64,000 nucleotides of DNA from Streptomyces ruber (GTDB lineage Bacteria; Actinomycetota; Actinomycetes; Streptomycetales; Streptomycetaceae). Of the stretch, positions 15,939-24,465 are shown in pieces. The first letter of the stretch is position 1. Every line of letters starts with the position of its first letter. Position numbers and translations under genes: made by a program. The notes under the pieces are model-generated. The model was given only the letters and a program-made list of their open reading frames with translations. It was not told where the DNA came from and ran no database searches. The stretch covers positions 785,636 to 849,635 of the forward strand of contig NZ_BMQK01000002.1 in the NCBI RefSeq assembly GCF_014648075.1. Reading direction: 5' to 3'.

Positions 15939-17855
15939 TTAACGGGCCCCGTCCACGCGGTCCATGGGCAGCCGGAGGATCGTGCCGCTGGCCGGCGCCC
16001 CGTCCCGGTCACGCAGGTCGGCGACCTCGTCGTCGCTCAGCGCCCGGTCGTGGACGCGCACCTCGTCGATCGCGCCGGTGAAGTGCGCCCGGCCGTCCGG
16101 CTTCTGCCCGACGTGCACCCCGAACGGGGCGGTACGGCTGACCGACCCCGGCACGTCCGCGGTGCCGGCCGCCTCCCTCCCGTCGACGAACAGCGTGAGT
16201 CTGCCCCCGCCCCGCCGCAGCGCGACGTGGTGCCACTGGCCGTCGCCGTACGCGCCGGCCGCGCGCACGGAGAGACTGCGCGGCGGGGCGGCCCCGTCCC
16301 GCACGGTGATCAGCGCCTGGATCCGGTCGGAGGCGGGCTCGTCGCGCACCCACACCTGCGGCTGCGTCGACCCGACCCCGCCCATCCACAGCAGTGGCTG
16401 TTCCCCGTCCTGAGCGGTGTGCCGGAACCACAGCGAGACGGTGAACTCCCCGTCGTCCAACGGCAGTTGCCTGCGGAACGGCAGGCGTACCGCGTCGTCG
16501 GTGCCGTCGAACGCGAGGGCGCCGCCGGACACGCCGGGCGTCTCACGGGCACCGCCGAGGACCGCGGCGGGCCGGGCCCCCGGCGCCCGGTCGGGGGTCG
16601 TCGGGTCGGGACCGCGGCGCGGCGCCAGCCAGCTCTCGGAGAAGCGGGCGAAGCGGATCTCGTCCCGGGCGTCGGCGGTCCCGGCCTCGTACAGCAGCCC
16701 CACTGTGTTCTCGCCGTTCCCGCCGTCCCCGTCACCCCCGTCGATGTGCACCATGTCCGAGTAGCCGGACCAGTCCCGCGTCACCACCGTGCCGCGGTCC
16801 GCGCTCTCCCAGGTCCGCCCGCCGTCGTAGGAGGACCGGACCGCCATCGTCCGGCGGCGGTCCGGGTCGGCCGGGCCGGCCAGCAGCATCCGGTCCCCGA
16901 GCCGCAGCAGGGAGCCCTGCACCTGGGGCATGTAGAGGTCGGGAATCGCGCGGAAGGGCGCGGTGAAGCTGTCACCGCCGTCCCGGCTGACGGCCTGGGC
17001 ACGGTGGCCGAGATCGGTGCCGTCCTGCTCGCGCCCGCTGACGAGGACCGAACCGTCGGCGCGCTCGGCGAGCGTCACCTCGGACGGCTTCTGCCGGAAC
17101 GTGCCGTCCCGCGCCACGGGCCAGGTGTCCGTGGCGCCGATGCGCCAGCTGTCGCCGCCGTCGTCGCTGACGACGAGCGCGGCGTGGTTGGCGGTGATCC
17201 GGCGGCCGTCCCACGTCTCGGCGTTGACGCCGAACACCAGCCGACCGGCGTGCTCGCCGTGGGCGAGCTGGATGCCGTGCACCGGCCCGGTGGCGTACCA
17301 GGAGTTCCACTCCCCGGGCAGTATCTCCTCGCTCAGGTCGCGCGGCTCCGACCAGGTGAGACCGTCGTCGTCGCTGAACTGGAGGTACGGGACGCGGTCG
17401 CAGGGCACGGCGCAGTTGGCGCTGTCCGTACGGCCCGTGTTGTACGTCTCCGCCAGCAGGACCCGGCCGGTCCTGCGGTCCACCACCGGAGCGGGGTTGC
17501 CGTGGGTGTCGCCCTCGCCCCTGTTGATCACCTGCAGCGGGCCCCAGGTGCGGCCGCCGTCGGTGGAGCGCTTGACGACGAGGTCGATGTCGGCGGCGTC
17601 CCCGCAGTTGAGCACCCGTCCCTCGGCGAACGCCAGAAGCGTGTTCCTGACGGTGCGCACGACGGCCGGGATGCGGAAGCAGGCGTAACCGGACTCCTGG
17701 TCGGCCCTGAAGAGGACCTGCTGCTCGAAGCCGGCGGCCCGGGTCTGTCCGCCGGCGGCGTGCCCCGGCGCCGCGAGGAGCCCGGCCGCGGCGAGGACGG
17801 TGGCGAACACGGCGGTGACGGCCGGTCTGTGACGTGCGCGGAGGTGTGACGGCAT
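15939..17855 (-). CDS. Secreted exo-alpha-sialidase with LamG-type C-terminal domain
   Basis: A 638-aa secreted GH33-type sialidase. Residues 1-33 form a signal peptide ending at PGHAAG. The propeller (about 45-400) contains the FRIP motif (CFRIPAVVR), with an arginine-triad residue, and at least five Asp-box motifs: STDGGRTW, SDDDGLTW, SDDGGDSW, SRDGGDSF and SYDGGRTW. A concanavalin/LamG-type domain (about 435-620) ends the protein. It should release terminal sialic acids from glycoconjugates. The ATG at 17855 follows GAAGGGCAGG; a longer frame without signal-like sequence is rejected. A strong inverted repeat lies 69 bp upstream. Confidence 0.9.
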   Translation of the reverse strand: MPSHLRARHRPAVTAVFATVLAAAGLLAAPGHAAGGQTRAAGFEQQVLFRADQESGYACFRIPAVVRTVRNTLLAFAEGRVLNCGDAADIDLVVKRSTDGGRTWGPLQVINRGEGDTHGNPAPVVDRRTGRVLLAETYNTGRTDSANCAVPCDRVPYLQFSDDDGLTWSEPRDLSEEILPGEWNSWYATGPVHGIQLAHGEHAGRLVFGVNAETWDGRRITANHAALVVSDDGGDSWRIGATDTWPVARDGTFRQKPSEVTLAERADGSVLVSGREQDGTDLGHRAQAVSRDGGDSFTAPFRAIPDLYMPQVQGSLLRLGDRMLLAGPADPDRRRTMAVRSSYDGGRTWESADRGTVVTRDWSGYSDMVHIDGGDGDGGNGENTVGLLYEAGTADARDEIRFARFSESWLAPRRGPDPTTPDRAPGARPAAVLGGARETPGVSGGALAFDGTDDAVRLPFRRQLPLDDGEFTVSLWFRHTAQDGEQPLLWMGGVGSTQPQVWVRDEPASDRIQALITVRDGAAPPRSLSVRAAGAYGDGQWHHVALRRGGGRLTLFVDGREAAGTADVPGSVSRTAPFGVHVGQKPDGRAHFTGAIDEVRVHDRALSDDEVADLRDRDGAPASGTILRLPMDRVDGAR

Positions 17856-17883
17856 GGGTGCGACCTGCCCTTCAGGCGGCGGC

Positions 17884-17915
17884 GTTGCGTCGTGAGGCGG
17901 CGTGTTGCGTCGTGA
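17884..17915. repeat. Direct repeat upstream of the sialidase
   Basis: GTTGCGTCGTGA occurs at 17884-17895 and 17904-17915, exactly 20 bp apart. It lies between the sialidase start and the inverted repeat at 17924. It may be a second protein site or leader structure. Confidence 0.5.
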
Positions 17916-17923
17916 AAAACAGG

Positions 17924-17948
17924 ACATCGGACATTTCATGTCCGATGT
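17924..17948. promoter_or_regulatory. Perfect 11-bp inverted repeat upstream of the sialidase
   Basis: ACATCGGACAT-TTC-ATGTCCGATGT has perfect 11-bp arms with a 3-nt spacer. It lies 69-93 bp upstream of the sialidase start and 196 bp before the divergent isochorismatase-like gene. The geometry fits an operator for a dimeric GntR- or LacI-type repressor. No regulator gene is adjacent. Confidence 0.72.
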
Positions 17949-18143
17949 GGACCACAGACGGTACGGGCAGCCCCAGCGCCTCACAAGGACCAGGTACGGC
18001 CATGTCGTGCGAACCGGAGTGAAAGCGGCGTGAACCGGACACCGGTCCGGGTGCCGACGTGTCGGCGGCCGAATGCGAGCCGTTCACGGGTTCGTCGACC
18101 CGGATTTCCGGTGCGGACGGCCCGTGCGGGCTAACGTTCCGTC

Positions 18144-18683
18144 ATGACCGCACCGGACACCGAACCCCGCCTGGCGCTCGACCCCGCGCGCACCGCCCTC
18201 GTGCTCGTCGACCTGATGGACCGTATGGTCGGGCTGCCCCTCGAGCCGCACAAGGGCACGGACGTGCTGGTCGCCGCCGAGCGGCTGGCGCGGACCTTCC
18301 GCGGGGCGGGCGCCCCCGTCGTGCTGATCCGGGTGGAGCGTTCCGGCGTCGTCGAGCAGCCGCCGGGCAGCGGCCTGGCCGCCGGGCTCGCCGCGGACGG
18401 CGATCTGGAGATCGTGAAACGGACCGTCGGCGGGTTCCAGGGCACCGGTCTCGACGAGCGGCTGCGCGAGCGGGGCGTCACCACCCTCGTGTTCGGCGGC
18501 GTCGCCACGAACCTCGGTGTCGAGTCCACCGCCCGCGCCGCCGCCGACCTCGGCTACGGCCTGGTCTTCGTCGAGGAGGCGATGTCCGCGTTCACGGCCG
18601 CCGAGCACGAGGCCTCGGTCCGCCTGGACTTCCCGCGGCTGGGCACGGTGGCGGGCGTCGAGGACGTGCGCTTCGTGCGCTGA
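18144..18683 (+). CDS. Isochorismatase-like hydrolase without the catalytic Cys
   Basis: A 179-aa isochorismatase/nicotinamidase-fold protein. Asp23 (LVLVDLMD) and Lys92 (EIVKRTVGGFQGT) are in place. The position of the nucleophilic Cys in amidohydrolase members (GVATNxCVES) is Gly125 here (GVATNLGVESTARAAADLGY). True isochorismatases also lack that Cys because they hydrolyse a vinyl ether, so loss does not mean inactivity. It argues against nicotinamidase or carbamoylsarcosine-type chemistry. The gene stands alone between the sialidase and fdhD. Confidence 0.85.
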   Translation: MTAPDTEPRLALDPARTALVLVDLMDRMVGLPLEPHKGTDVLVAAERLARTFRGAGAPVVLIRVERSGVVEQPPGSGLAAGLAADGDLEIVKRTVGGFQGTGLDERLRERGVTTLVFGGVATNLGVESTARAAADLGYGLVFVEEAMSAFTAAEHEASVRLDFPRLGTVAGVEDVRFVR

Positions 18684-18779
18684 GGCGTACCCCGGGGCGC
18701 TTCCGAGGCGGGGCCCCTACGGCGCAGGGGGCGCTCCCCGTCGGTCGGAGCCCCGCCGCCGTGCAGCGGAGGAGCCGGG

Positions 18780-19643
18780 TCAGCCCTGGGCGGCCGCGGC
18801 CCGCAGGGCGATCCGGTGCTCGCCCGCGTACACGTTCATGGAGGCGCCCCGCAGGAAGCCCACCAGGGTCAGCCCGGTCTCGGCCGCCAGGTCCACCGCC
18901 AGGGACGACGGCGCCGACACCGCGGCCAGCACCGGGATGCCCGCCATCACGGCCTTCTGCGCGAGCTCGAAGGAGGCGCGGCCCGACACCAGCAGGACCG
19001 TGCGGGACAACGGCAGCGCGCCGTTCTGCAGGGCGCGTCCCACCAGTTTGTCGACCGCGTTGTGCCGGCCCACGTCCTCGCGGACGTCGAGGAGCTCCCC
19101 GTCCTCGGAGAACAGGGCCGCCGCGTGCAGCCCCCCGGTCCGGTCGAAGACCCGCTGGGCCGCGCGCAGCCGGTCGGGGAGACTCGCGAGCAGCTCGGGT
19201 TCCAGCCGGAGCGGTGAGGTCTCGCCGCCGCGGGTGTCGTCGACGGCCCACCGGGCCGTGGTGCGCACCGCGTCCAGGCTCGCCTTGCCGCACAGCCCGC
19301 ACGACGAGGTCGTGTAGACGTTGCGTTCCAGGGTGATGTCCGGGATGACGACGCCGGGCGCCGTCGACACGTCCACCACGTTGTAGGTGTTCGACCCGTC
19401 GGCCGTGGCCCCGGCGCAGTACACGATGTTCCGCAGCTCGTCCGCGCCGCCCAGCACGCCCTCGCTGACCAGGAAGCCCGCGGCCAGGGCGAAGTCGTCG
19501 CCCGGGGTGCGCATGGTGATCGCGAGCGGCTTGCCGTTGAGCCGGATCTCCAGGGGCTCCTCCGCAACGAGTGTGTCCGGGCGGCTGGAGACCGCGCCGT
19601 CCCGGATGCGGATGACCTTGCGTCGTTCCGTGACTCGTCCCAT
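18780..19643 (-). CDS. fdhD: Formate dehydrogenase accessory sulfurtransferase FdhD
   Basis: A 287-aa FdhD protein. It transfers sulfur from a cysteine desulfurase to the molybdenum cofactor of formate dehydrogenase and is needed for that enzyme to work. The CxxC motif in SSCGLCGKAS is present, as are the family blocks MRTPGDDFALAAGFLVSEG, DVREDVGRHNAVDKL and VSGRASFEL. The ATG at 19643 is chosen over an upstream in-frame start. No formate dehydrogenase gene is in the window, but the downstream oxalate-type operon would generate formate. A palindrome lies between it and the cupin gene. Confidence 0.95.
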   Translation of the reverse strand: MGRVTERRKVIRIRDGAVSSRPDTLVAEEPLEIRLNGKPLAITMRTPGDDFALAAGFLVSEGVLGGADELRNIVYCAGATADGSNTYNVVDVSTAPGVVIPDITLERNVYTTSSCGLCGKASLDAVRTTARWAVDDTRGGETSPLRLEPELLASLPDRLRAAQRVFDRTGGLHAAALFSEDGELLDVREDVGRHNAVDKLVGRALQNGALPLSRTVLLVSGRASFELAQKAVMAGIPVLAAVSAPSSLAVDLAAETGLTLVGFLRGASMNVYAGEHRIALRAAAAQG

Positions 19644-20122
19644 GTCCCGATCAGCCCCGGTTCCTTGCGTGCTGTGGCCCGAACGGCCCTTGCTGTGCGG
19701 ATCGCCGGAGCCACCGGACCGTCGTGGCCGGTGACCCCCTGTACACATCATTGTGCTGTACATCCGGGCTGATGCCACGGCCCGTGCGGCGGTCTGCGCG
19801 CCGCCGCCCAGGCTCGTCGACGAAATACTGTGTACAGTATGGAAGTTGGGCCGGCAAGGCTCCGCACGCCATCTCGTGCGCCGCCCGCGTGGCCCGCCGG
19901 GCGTCGGCCCGGCGGGCCGCGCGGGGCGGACCGAACCTCGTTCGGGAAAGCCTTTTCGTGGCCCTGAGCCCGGGAGTAACCTTCGGAGGTGAAGTACCGG
20001 AACGGAGGTTCCCGGTCCCGGTATTAAGTGGTATATACCCCTCCCAGGTCTTTTTATTTGAACCCCCGCTGTGCCGACTGCTTAAGTTGACGGGAAAGAG
20101 GGACGGCTGAATCGGGGGGCTC
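19644..20122. promoter_or_regulatory. 479-bp non-coding region between fdhD and the cupin operon
   Basis: No credible gene is present. The left part holds TGTACA at 19740-19745, 19757-19762 and 19831-19836, the last inside a 16-bp inverted repeat. The right part (about 20015-20100) is strikingly AT-rich for this genome. It has a short hairpin around GGAACggagGTTCC (20010-20021) and the palindrome GGTATATACC at 20030-20039. It could contain both divergent promoters and a structured leader for the cupin operon. Confidence 0.5.
19825..19840. promoter_or_regulatory. Inverted repeat ATACTGT-GT-ACAGTAT
   Basis: Perfect 7-bp arms with a 2-nt spacer, about 180 bp upstream of fdhD and 280 bp before the cupin start. 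The half-site ACTGTAT also forms the arms of the inverted repeat upstream of the oxalyl-CoA decarboxylase-like gene (57466-57489). It looks like a GntR/FadR-type operator. Confidence 0.55.
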
Positions 20123-20905
20123 ATGACCGTCACGTACGAAACCCGCGCCGGAACGGGCGGAACCGGAACAGGTATTGTGCGCATGGACGCCGGGAGGGCG
20201 GACATCGCGCAGCTCAGGAGGCTGGTGCGGGCCGGATCGCGGGCGTTGAACGAACAGTTCGACGACGACGCGCACCTGGACCGGATCATTCCCAAGCCGT
20301 GGGGCCACGAGTACCGTGCCTACGTCGACGATTTCTTCGACCTGTGGTCGCTGCACATCGACACGCCGCACAGCACGTCGATCCACGTGCACCCGAGGAA
20401 GCTGACGTACCTGCTGTGCCTCGGGGGGCAGGGCGCCACCACGGGACTCGACCGGGAGGACATCCGGATCGCGGCGGGCTCGGTCCTGCGCATCGCGCGG
20501 GGCACGTTCCACGGGACGCGGAACATGGGGGACGACCCGCTGGAACTCATCGAGGTCGAGGTGCCGAGGAACAAGTTCGACCTCATGCGGCTGCAGGACG
20601 ACTACAACCGCGCCGGCACGGCGTACGAGTCGCAGTCGGTGGAACACCCGCGGAACACCATGCGCGCCGTTCCGTCCCTGCCGAACGCCCGTATGCGGAA
20701 AACGAGCCCGGACCGGCGGTTCCGGTTCGAGCTGCGCACCGGAATGGACATTTTCTACCGGCGGCGTCCGGAGGACATCTTCCACATTCCGCTGTGCGTT
20801 TCCGGCGTGGTGAACTCCGACGTCGAGATCCTGACCGGAAACCCGGCCGACACCCGGCGGCCGCTGATGGACAGGACGTACCTGTCCATCAGCCGCAACC
20901 ACTGA
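20123..20905 (+). CDS. Cupin-fold protein, sugar-phosphate-isomerase-like
   Basis: A 260-aa protein with a cupin core. IPKPWGHEYRAYVDDFFDLWSLHI is followed by TSIHVHPRKLTYLLCLGGQG, which supplies the metal-binding His residues, and by RIARGTFHGTRNMGDDPLELIEVEVP as the second cupin motif. The PKPWGHE block resembles type II mannose-6-phosphate isomerase and related sugar cupins. The ATG at 20123 has GGGGGG upstream. It is the first gene of the cupin/DJ-1/HAD/MFS run. It may isomerise or bind a sugar or sugar-acid, but no pathway can be named. Confidence 0.72.
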   Translation: MTVTYETRAGTGGTGTGIVRMDAGRADIAQLRRLVRAGSRALNEQFDDDAHLDRIIPKPWGHEYRAYVDDFFDLWSLHIDTPHSTSIHVHPRKLTYLLCLGGQGATTGLDREDIRIAAGSVLRIARGTFHGTRNMGDDPLELIEVEVPRNKFDLMRLQDDYNRAGTAYESQSVEHPRNTMRAVPSLPNARMRKTSPDRRFRFELRTGMDIFYRRRPEDIFHIPLCVSGVVNSDVEILTGNPADTRRPLMDRTYLSISRNH

Positions 20906-20946
20906 ATTCCGCGCCATACGACCGCCATACAATGGGGGAGCCAGCA

Positions 20947-21504
20947 ATGTCTCGCAATGCCGTCATCATCACCGGTCCGGGATTCCAGGACCACGACGTC
21001 GTCTTCACGTACTACCGCCTCCTCGAGGAGGGCTGGCACGTCGACGTGGCGACGAAGCACGCCGATCCGGTCACCGGCAAGTACGGCGTCCCGCTGCCGA
21101 TGGACAAGACCGCCGGCCCGCTGATCTCCTTCGAGGACCTCGCCGTCGAGGACTACGACGTCGTGATCCTCACCGGCGGCCACGAGGCCCCGGACCGCGT
21201 CCGCCAGGACCGCGACGTGCTGGACTTCGTCGCGGGCATGGACCGGGCCGGCAAGGTCGTCGCGGGCCTGTGCCACGGCCCCTGGATCATGGTCAGCGCC
21301 GGTGTCCTCAAGGGCCGCAGGGCCTGCGCGTACATCGGGCTGCGGGACGACGTGATCAACGCGGGCGCGGACGTGGTGGACAGCGACGTCATCGTCGACG
21401 GCAACATCATCACCTGCTCGTACTACGGCTACATGGGCGCGTTCATGCGGGCGGTCTTCACGACCGCCGAGAAGCTCGGCGGCGGTGGGGAGCGGGCCGC
21501 CTGA
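20947..21504 (+). CDS. DJ-1/PfpI family protein (first of three)
   Basis: A 185-aa DJ-1/PfpI protein with the nucleophilic elbow Cys109-His110 (VVAGLCHGPWIMVSAGVL) and the family strand YDVVILTGGHEAPDRVR. Members include glyoxalases, deglycase-like proteins, isonitrile hydratases and small amidases. It is shorter than the two later paralogs and differs clearly from them, so it is not a recent duplicate. GGGGGAG precedes the ATG. The stop overlaps the HAD start by 1 bp (TGATG), giving coupled translation. Confidence 0.88.
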   Translation: MSRNAVIITGPGFQDHDVVFTYYRLLEEGWHVDVATKHADPVTGKYGVPLPMDKTAGPLISFEDLAVEDYDVVILTGGHEAPDRVRQDRDVLDFVAGMDRAGKVVAGLCHGPWIMVSAGVLKGRRACAYIGLRDDVINAGADVVDSDVIVDGNIITCSYYGYMGAFMRAVFTTAEKLGGGGERAA

Positions 21505-22298
21505 TGACGGGGACGGGGGAGAACGGCCGCGGCGGGGACGGCGGCCGGACCGGGGACTGCGGCGATGTGCTGGCGGTCGACTTCGACGGAGTGGTGGCCG
21601 ACGCGCTCAAGGAGTGCGCGCTCGTCACCTGGCTCGGCGGACGGGGGCTCGACCCCTCGCTGTCGGGGGCCGAGCAACTGGAGCGCGTGCCCGACGAGTT
21701 CGTCGAGCGGTTCCGCCGCGTCCGGGACTACGCACGCCTGCTGGACCACTTCGTGGTGGCGCACCTGCCCGGAGCCGGGGCGGTGGACTCGCAGGCCGCG
21801 TTCGACGCTCTCTTCTCCGGCCTGGACGCTGCGTTCGTCCGCGGGTTCACCACGGCGGCCGGCGCGGCACGGGAGTGGCTGCGGACCGGGGAGCCGGACT
21901 TCTGGCTCGACCTGCACACCCTCTACCCGGGCATGGCCGGCCTGCTGCGCCGCTGCGGCGGCCGCGTCGTGGTCGTCACCGCCAAGGACGAGGGATCGGT
22001 GCGGGCGATCCTGGCCCGGCACGGCGTCGAGCACACCGTGCGCGAGGTGTTCGGCGAGTGCCGGCACAAGGCCGGGGCCGTCCTGGACGTCAGCGCGCGG
22101 TGGGGGGTGCCGGTGGAGCGCATCACCTTCATCGACGACAACCTCGCCAACGTGCGCGAGGTCGCCCGGACCGGCGCCCGCGCCCGGTGGGCGCTGTGGG
22201 GGTACGCGACCCCCGAGCACCGGGCCGAGGCGGACCGGCACGCGGTCCCCGCGCTGCACCTGTCCGAGGTACGTCACCTCGCTCCCGTGACCGTGTGA
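21504..22298 (+). CDS. HAD-superfamily hydrolase
   Basis: A 264-aa haloacid-dehalogenase-fold protein. Motif I is AVDFDGVVADAL (Asp26 and Asp28 as DxD), motif II is VVVVTAKDEGSV, and the C-terminal acidic motif is ERITFIDDNLANV. A helical cap separates motifs I and II. It is most likely a small-molecule phosphatase. The ATG overlaps the stop of the upstream DJ-1 gene. A long hairpin follows 33 bp after its stop. Paired with a sugar-type cupin, it could dephosphorylate a sugar phosphate, but this is inferred from context only. Confidence 0.83.
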   Translation: MTGTGENGRGGDGGRTGDCGDVLAVDFDGVVADALKECALVTWLGGRGLDPSLSGAEQLERVPDEFVERFRRVRDYARLLDHFVVAHLPGAGAVDSQAAFDALFSGLDAAFVRGFTTAAGAAREWLRTGEPDFWLDLHTLYPGMAGLLRRCGGRVVVVTAKDEGSVRAILARHGVEHTVREVFGECRHKAGAVLDVSARWGVPVERITFIDDNLANVREVARTGARARWALWGYATPEHRAEADRHAVPALHLSEVRHLAPVTV

Positions 22299-22330
22299 CG
22301 TCGGGGCCGGTGCCGACGGTGCCGGCCGGC

Positions 22331-22374
22331 GGCGGGGGCGGTGCGGGCGTGAACGCGCCCGCACCGCCCCCGCC
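22331..22374 (+). terminator. Strong hairpin between HAD and MFS genes
   Basis: Perfect 19-bp inverted repeat (arms 22331-22349 and 22356-22374) with a 6-nt loop. It lies inside an otherwise co-directional gene run, 44 bp before the MFS start. It could end the cupin-DJ-1-HAD transcript or reduce read-through into the MFS-DJ-1-DJ-1 unit. Confidence 0.75.
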
Positions 22375-22417
22375 CACGGGTTCACCGGAGCGTCCCGAGA
22401 TACCGAGCAGGAGATCC

Positions 22418-23695
22418 ATGCACAGGAGCACCGCACGGTCCGTCCCGCCCCCGCCCGGTGGGAGGCAGGCACGGACGGGGTTCACCGTCCAGCTCGTCGC
22501 CCTGGTGGCGATGGCGTTCGCGATCCCCGCCCAGCTGTATCTGGCGATCCCGGTGGCCGGCGGCGTCCAGCGGGCGTTCGGGGTGAGCGCGGCGGCCGCG
22601 GCCTGGACGGGCAGCGCGTTCTCGCTGGCGTACGCCGTCGGCTTCCTGGCCTTCGGACCGCTGTCGGACCGGGTGGGGCGGCGGCCGGTGCTGGCGTTCG
22701 GCACGCTGGCGACGGCGGCCGCGACCGGGGCGGTGGCGGTCAGCCCGGGCTTCGGCTGGTTCCTGGCCTTCCGGGTGGTGCAGGGCCTTGCCGCGGCCGC
22801 CTTCGCGCCGGTGGCGCTGGCGTACGTGGCGGAGCACGCACCGCCGGCACGGCGCGCGGTGGCACTGTCGTTCCTCACCACCGGCCTGCTGGGCGCGGGG
22901 GTCGCCGGGCAGGTCTACGGGCAGGCGGTCGCCGACCGGTGGCGCCTGGCGTTCTGGCCGGCGGCCCTGGTCTACGCGGCCGCTGCGGTGGCCTTCTGGC
23001 TGCTGCTGGCACCGGCGCGGGGGCGCTCGTCCGCCTCGGCGCGCGGCGTGGCCGCGACGCTGGGCGGGCTGCTGCGGCACCGGGGCACCGTGGCGGTGTT
23101 CGCCTCGGCGCTCACGGTGTTCGGCAGCTTCGTCGCGCTGTACGCGGCGCTGAACGCGCATCTCGGGGCGACCGCCGGGTACGACGCGGCCGGCCTGCTG
23201 GGCGTCCAGGCGCTGGGTGCGCTGGGTCTGGTGGCCGGCCCGGTGGTGAACCGGCTCGCGGGGGCGCGCGGGCCGCGCCCGCTGACGGTGGCGGGGTTCG
23301 TCGTGGCGTCGGCGGGGCTGCTGCTGGCGCAGGTCACGGCGGTGCCCGCGGTGCTGCTGGCCGGGACCGTGGTCTTCGTCGGCGGGATCAGTCTGGTCGT
23401 ACCGGGCCTGGTGGGGCTGCTGCACCGTCTCGTCCCGGACGCCGCGGGGGCCGCGGTCTCGTTCAACACCTTCGTGCTCTTCGTCGGGTCGTCCCTGGGG
23501 CAGCTCGCGGCCGCGCACACCGGGTACCGCACGGTGGCGGCCGTCTCGGCGGCGGCCACGCTGGCGGCGGCGTGCGGGGTGGCGGTCTGCACCCGGCCGC
23601 CGGTCACACGGCGGCCGTCCGACGGCCCGCCCGGCCGTCCGCCCGGCGGACCGGCCGACGCCACCGCCCTGAAGACAGCGGGTGACCCCGTATGA
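22418..23695 (+). CDS. MFS exporter (DHA-type drug/metabolite antiporter)
   Basis: A 425-aa, 12-segment major facilitator. The motif A loop LAFGPLSDRVGRRPVLAFG follows segment 2, and the antiporter-type segment-5 region is GLLGAGVAGQVYGQ. The N-terminus is cytoplasmic and basic. CAGGAGA precedes the ATG at 22418. Its stop overlaps the next DJ-1 gene as ATGA. Sequence features fit a proton-driven exporter rather than a sugar importer, so it may export the product, or a toxic by-product, of this cluster. Confidence 0.87.
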   Translation: MHRSTARSVPPPPGGRQARTGFTVQLVALVAMAFAIPAQLYLAIPVAGGVQRAFGVSAAAAAWTGSAFSLAYAVGFLAFGPLSDRVGRRPVLAFGTLATAAATGAVAVSPGFGWFLAFRVVQGLAAAAFAPVALAYVAEHAPPARRAVALSFLTTGLLGAGVAGQVYGQAVADRWRLAFWPAALVYAAAAVAFWLLLAPARGRSSASARGVAATLGGLLRHRGTVAVFASALTVFGSFVALYAALNAHLGATAGYDAAGLLGVQALGALGLVAGPVVNRLAGARGPRPLTVAGFVVASAGLLLAQVTAVPAVLLAGTVVFVGGISLVVPGLVGLLHRLVPDAAGAAVSFNTFVLFVGSSLGQLAAAHTGYRTVAAVSAAATLAAACGVAVCTRPPVTRRPSDGPPGRPPGGPADATALKTAGDPV

Positions 23696-24465
23696 GCAAG
23701 GTCCTCTTCGTCCTCACCAGCCACGGCGAACTCGGCGACAGCGGCCGGCCCACCGGCTTCCACCTCGGTGAGACGGCCGAACCGTGGCGGATCCTCCGGG
23801 ACGCCGGCCACGAGGTCGACCTCGTCTCCGTACGGGGCGGACGGCCCCCGGTGACCGGGTACGACGCCGACTGCCCGGCCCACACCGCGTTCCTCGCCGA
23901 CTCGGAGGGCGGCGCGCTCCTGGACTCCGCGCGGACGCCGGAGGAGACGGACCCCGGCGAGTACGCCGCCGTGTACTTCGTCGGCGGCCACGGCACCATG
24001 TGGGACTTCCGCGGGAACCAGGCCGTGGAGTCGCTCGCCCGCCGCGTGTACGAGGCCGGCGGGATCGTGGCCGCCGTCTGCCACGGCCCGGCCGCCCTCG
24101 TGGACGTACGGCTGTCGGACGGGAGCCACCTGGTCGCGGGCCGCAACCTGACCTCGTTCGCCGACGCGCACGAGCGGGCGCGCGGACTCGACGGCGTGGT
24201 GCCGTTCCTGCTCCAGCGCGCCCTGGAGGAGCGCGGCGCCGTCCACACCCACGCGCCCGACAGACTGCCGCACGTGGTGGTCGACGGCCGGCTGGTCACC
24301 GGACAGAACCCGGCGTCCGCCCGCGCGCTGGGCGAGCGGCTCGCCGATCTCCTCGGCGCCGGCGGCGCCGGCGGAACCGCGCCCGTCCCGCCCGCCCGAT
24401 TCCCGTCACACCCCGATCGCCCACGCACCCCGGATCCCGACCCGACACGGAGGCACGTGCCATGA
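23692..24465 (+). CDS. DJ-1/PfpI family protein, Hsp31/glyoxalase III-like (second)
   Basis: A 257-aa DJ-1 protein of the larger Hsp31-like class. Glu27 (TGFHLGETAEPW), Cys130 and His131 (AAVCHGPAALVDV) form the expected catalytic set, and GGHGTMWDF is the family loop. Such proteins act on methylglyoxal and related alpha-oxoaldehydes. The C-terminal 30 residues are Pro-rich and probably disordered. It overlaps both neighbours by 4 bp (ATGA at each end). It is a clear paralog of the next gene, sharing LTSHGELGD, VRGG and RLVTGQNPASA. Confidence 0.9.
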   Translation: MSKVLFVLTSHGELGDSGRPTGFHLGETAEPWRILRDAGHEVDLVSVRGGRPPVTGYDADCPAHTAFLADSEGGALLDSARTPEETDPGEYAAVYFVGGHGTMWDFRGNQAVESLARRVYEAGGIVAAVCHGPAALVDVRLSDGSHLVAGRNLTSFADAHERARGLDGVVPFLLQRALEERGAVHTHAPDRLPHVVVDGRLVTGQNPASARALGERLADLLGAGGAGGTAPVPPARFPSHPDRPRTPDPDPTRRHVP

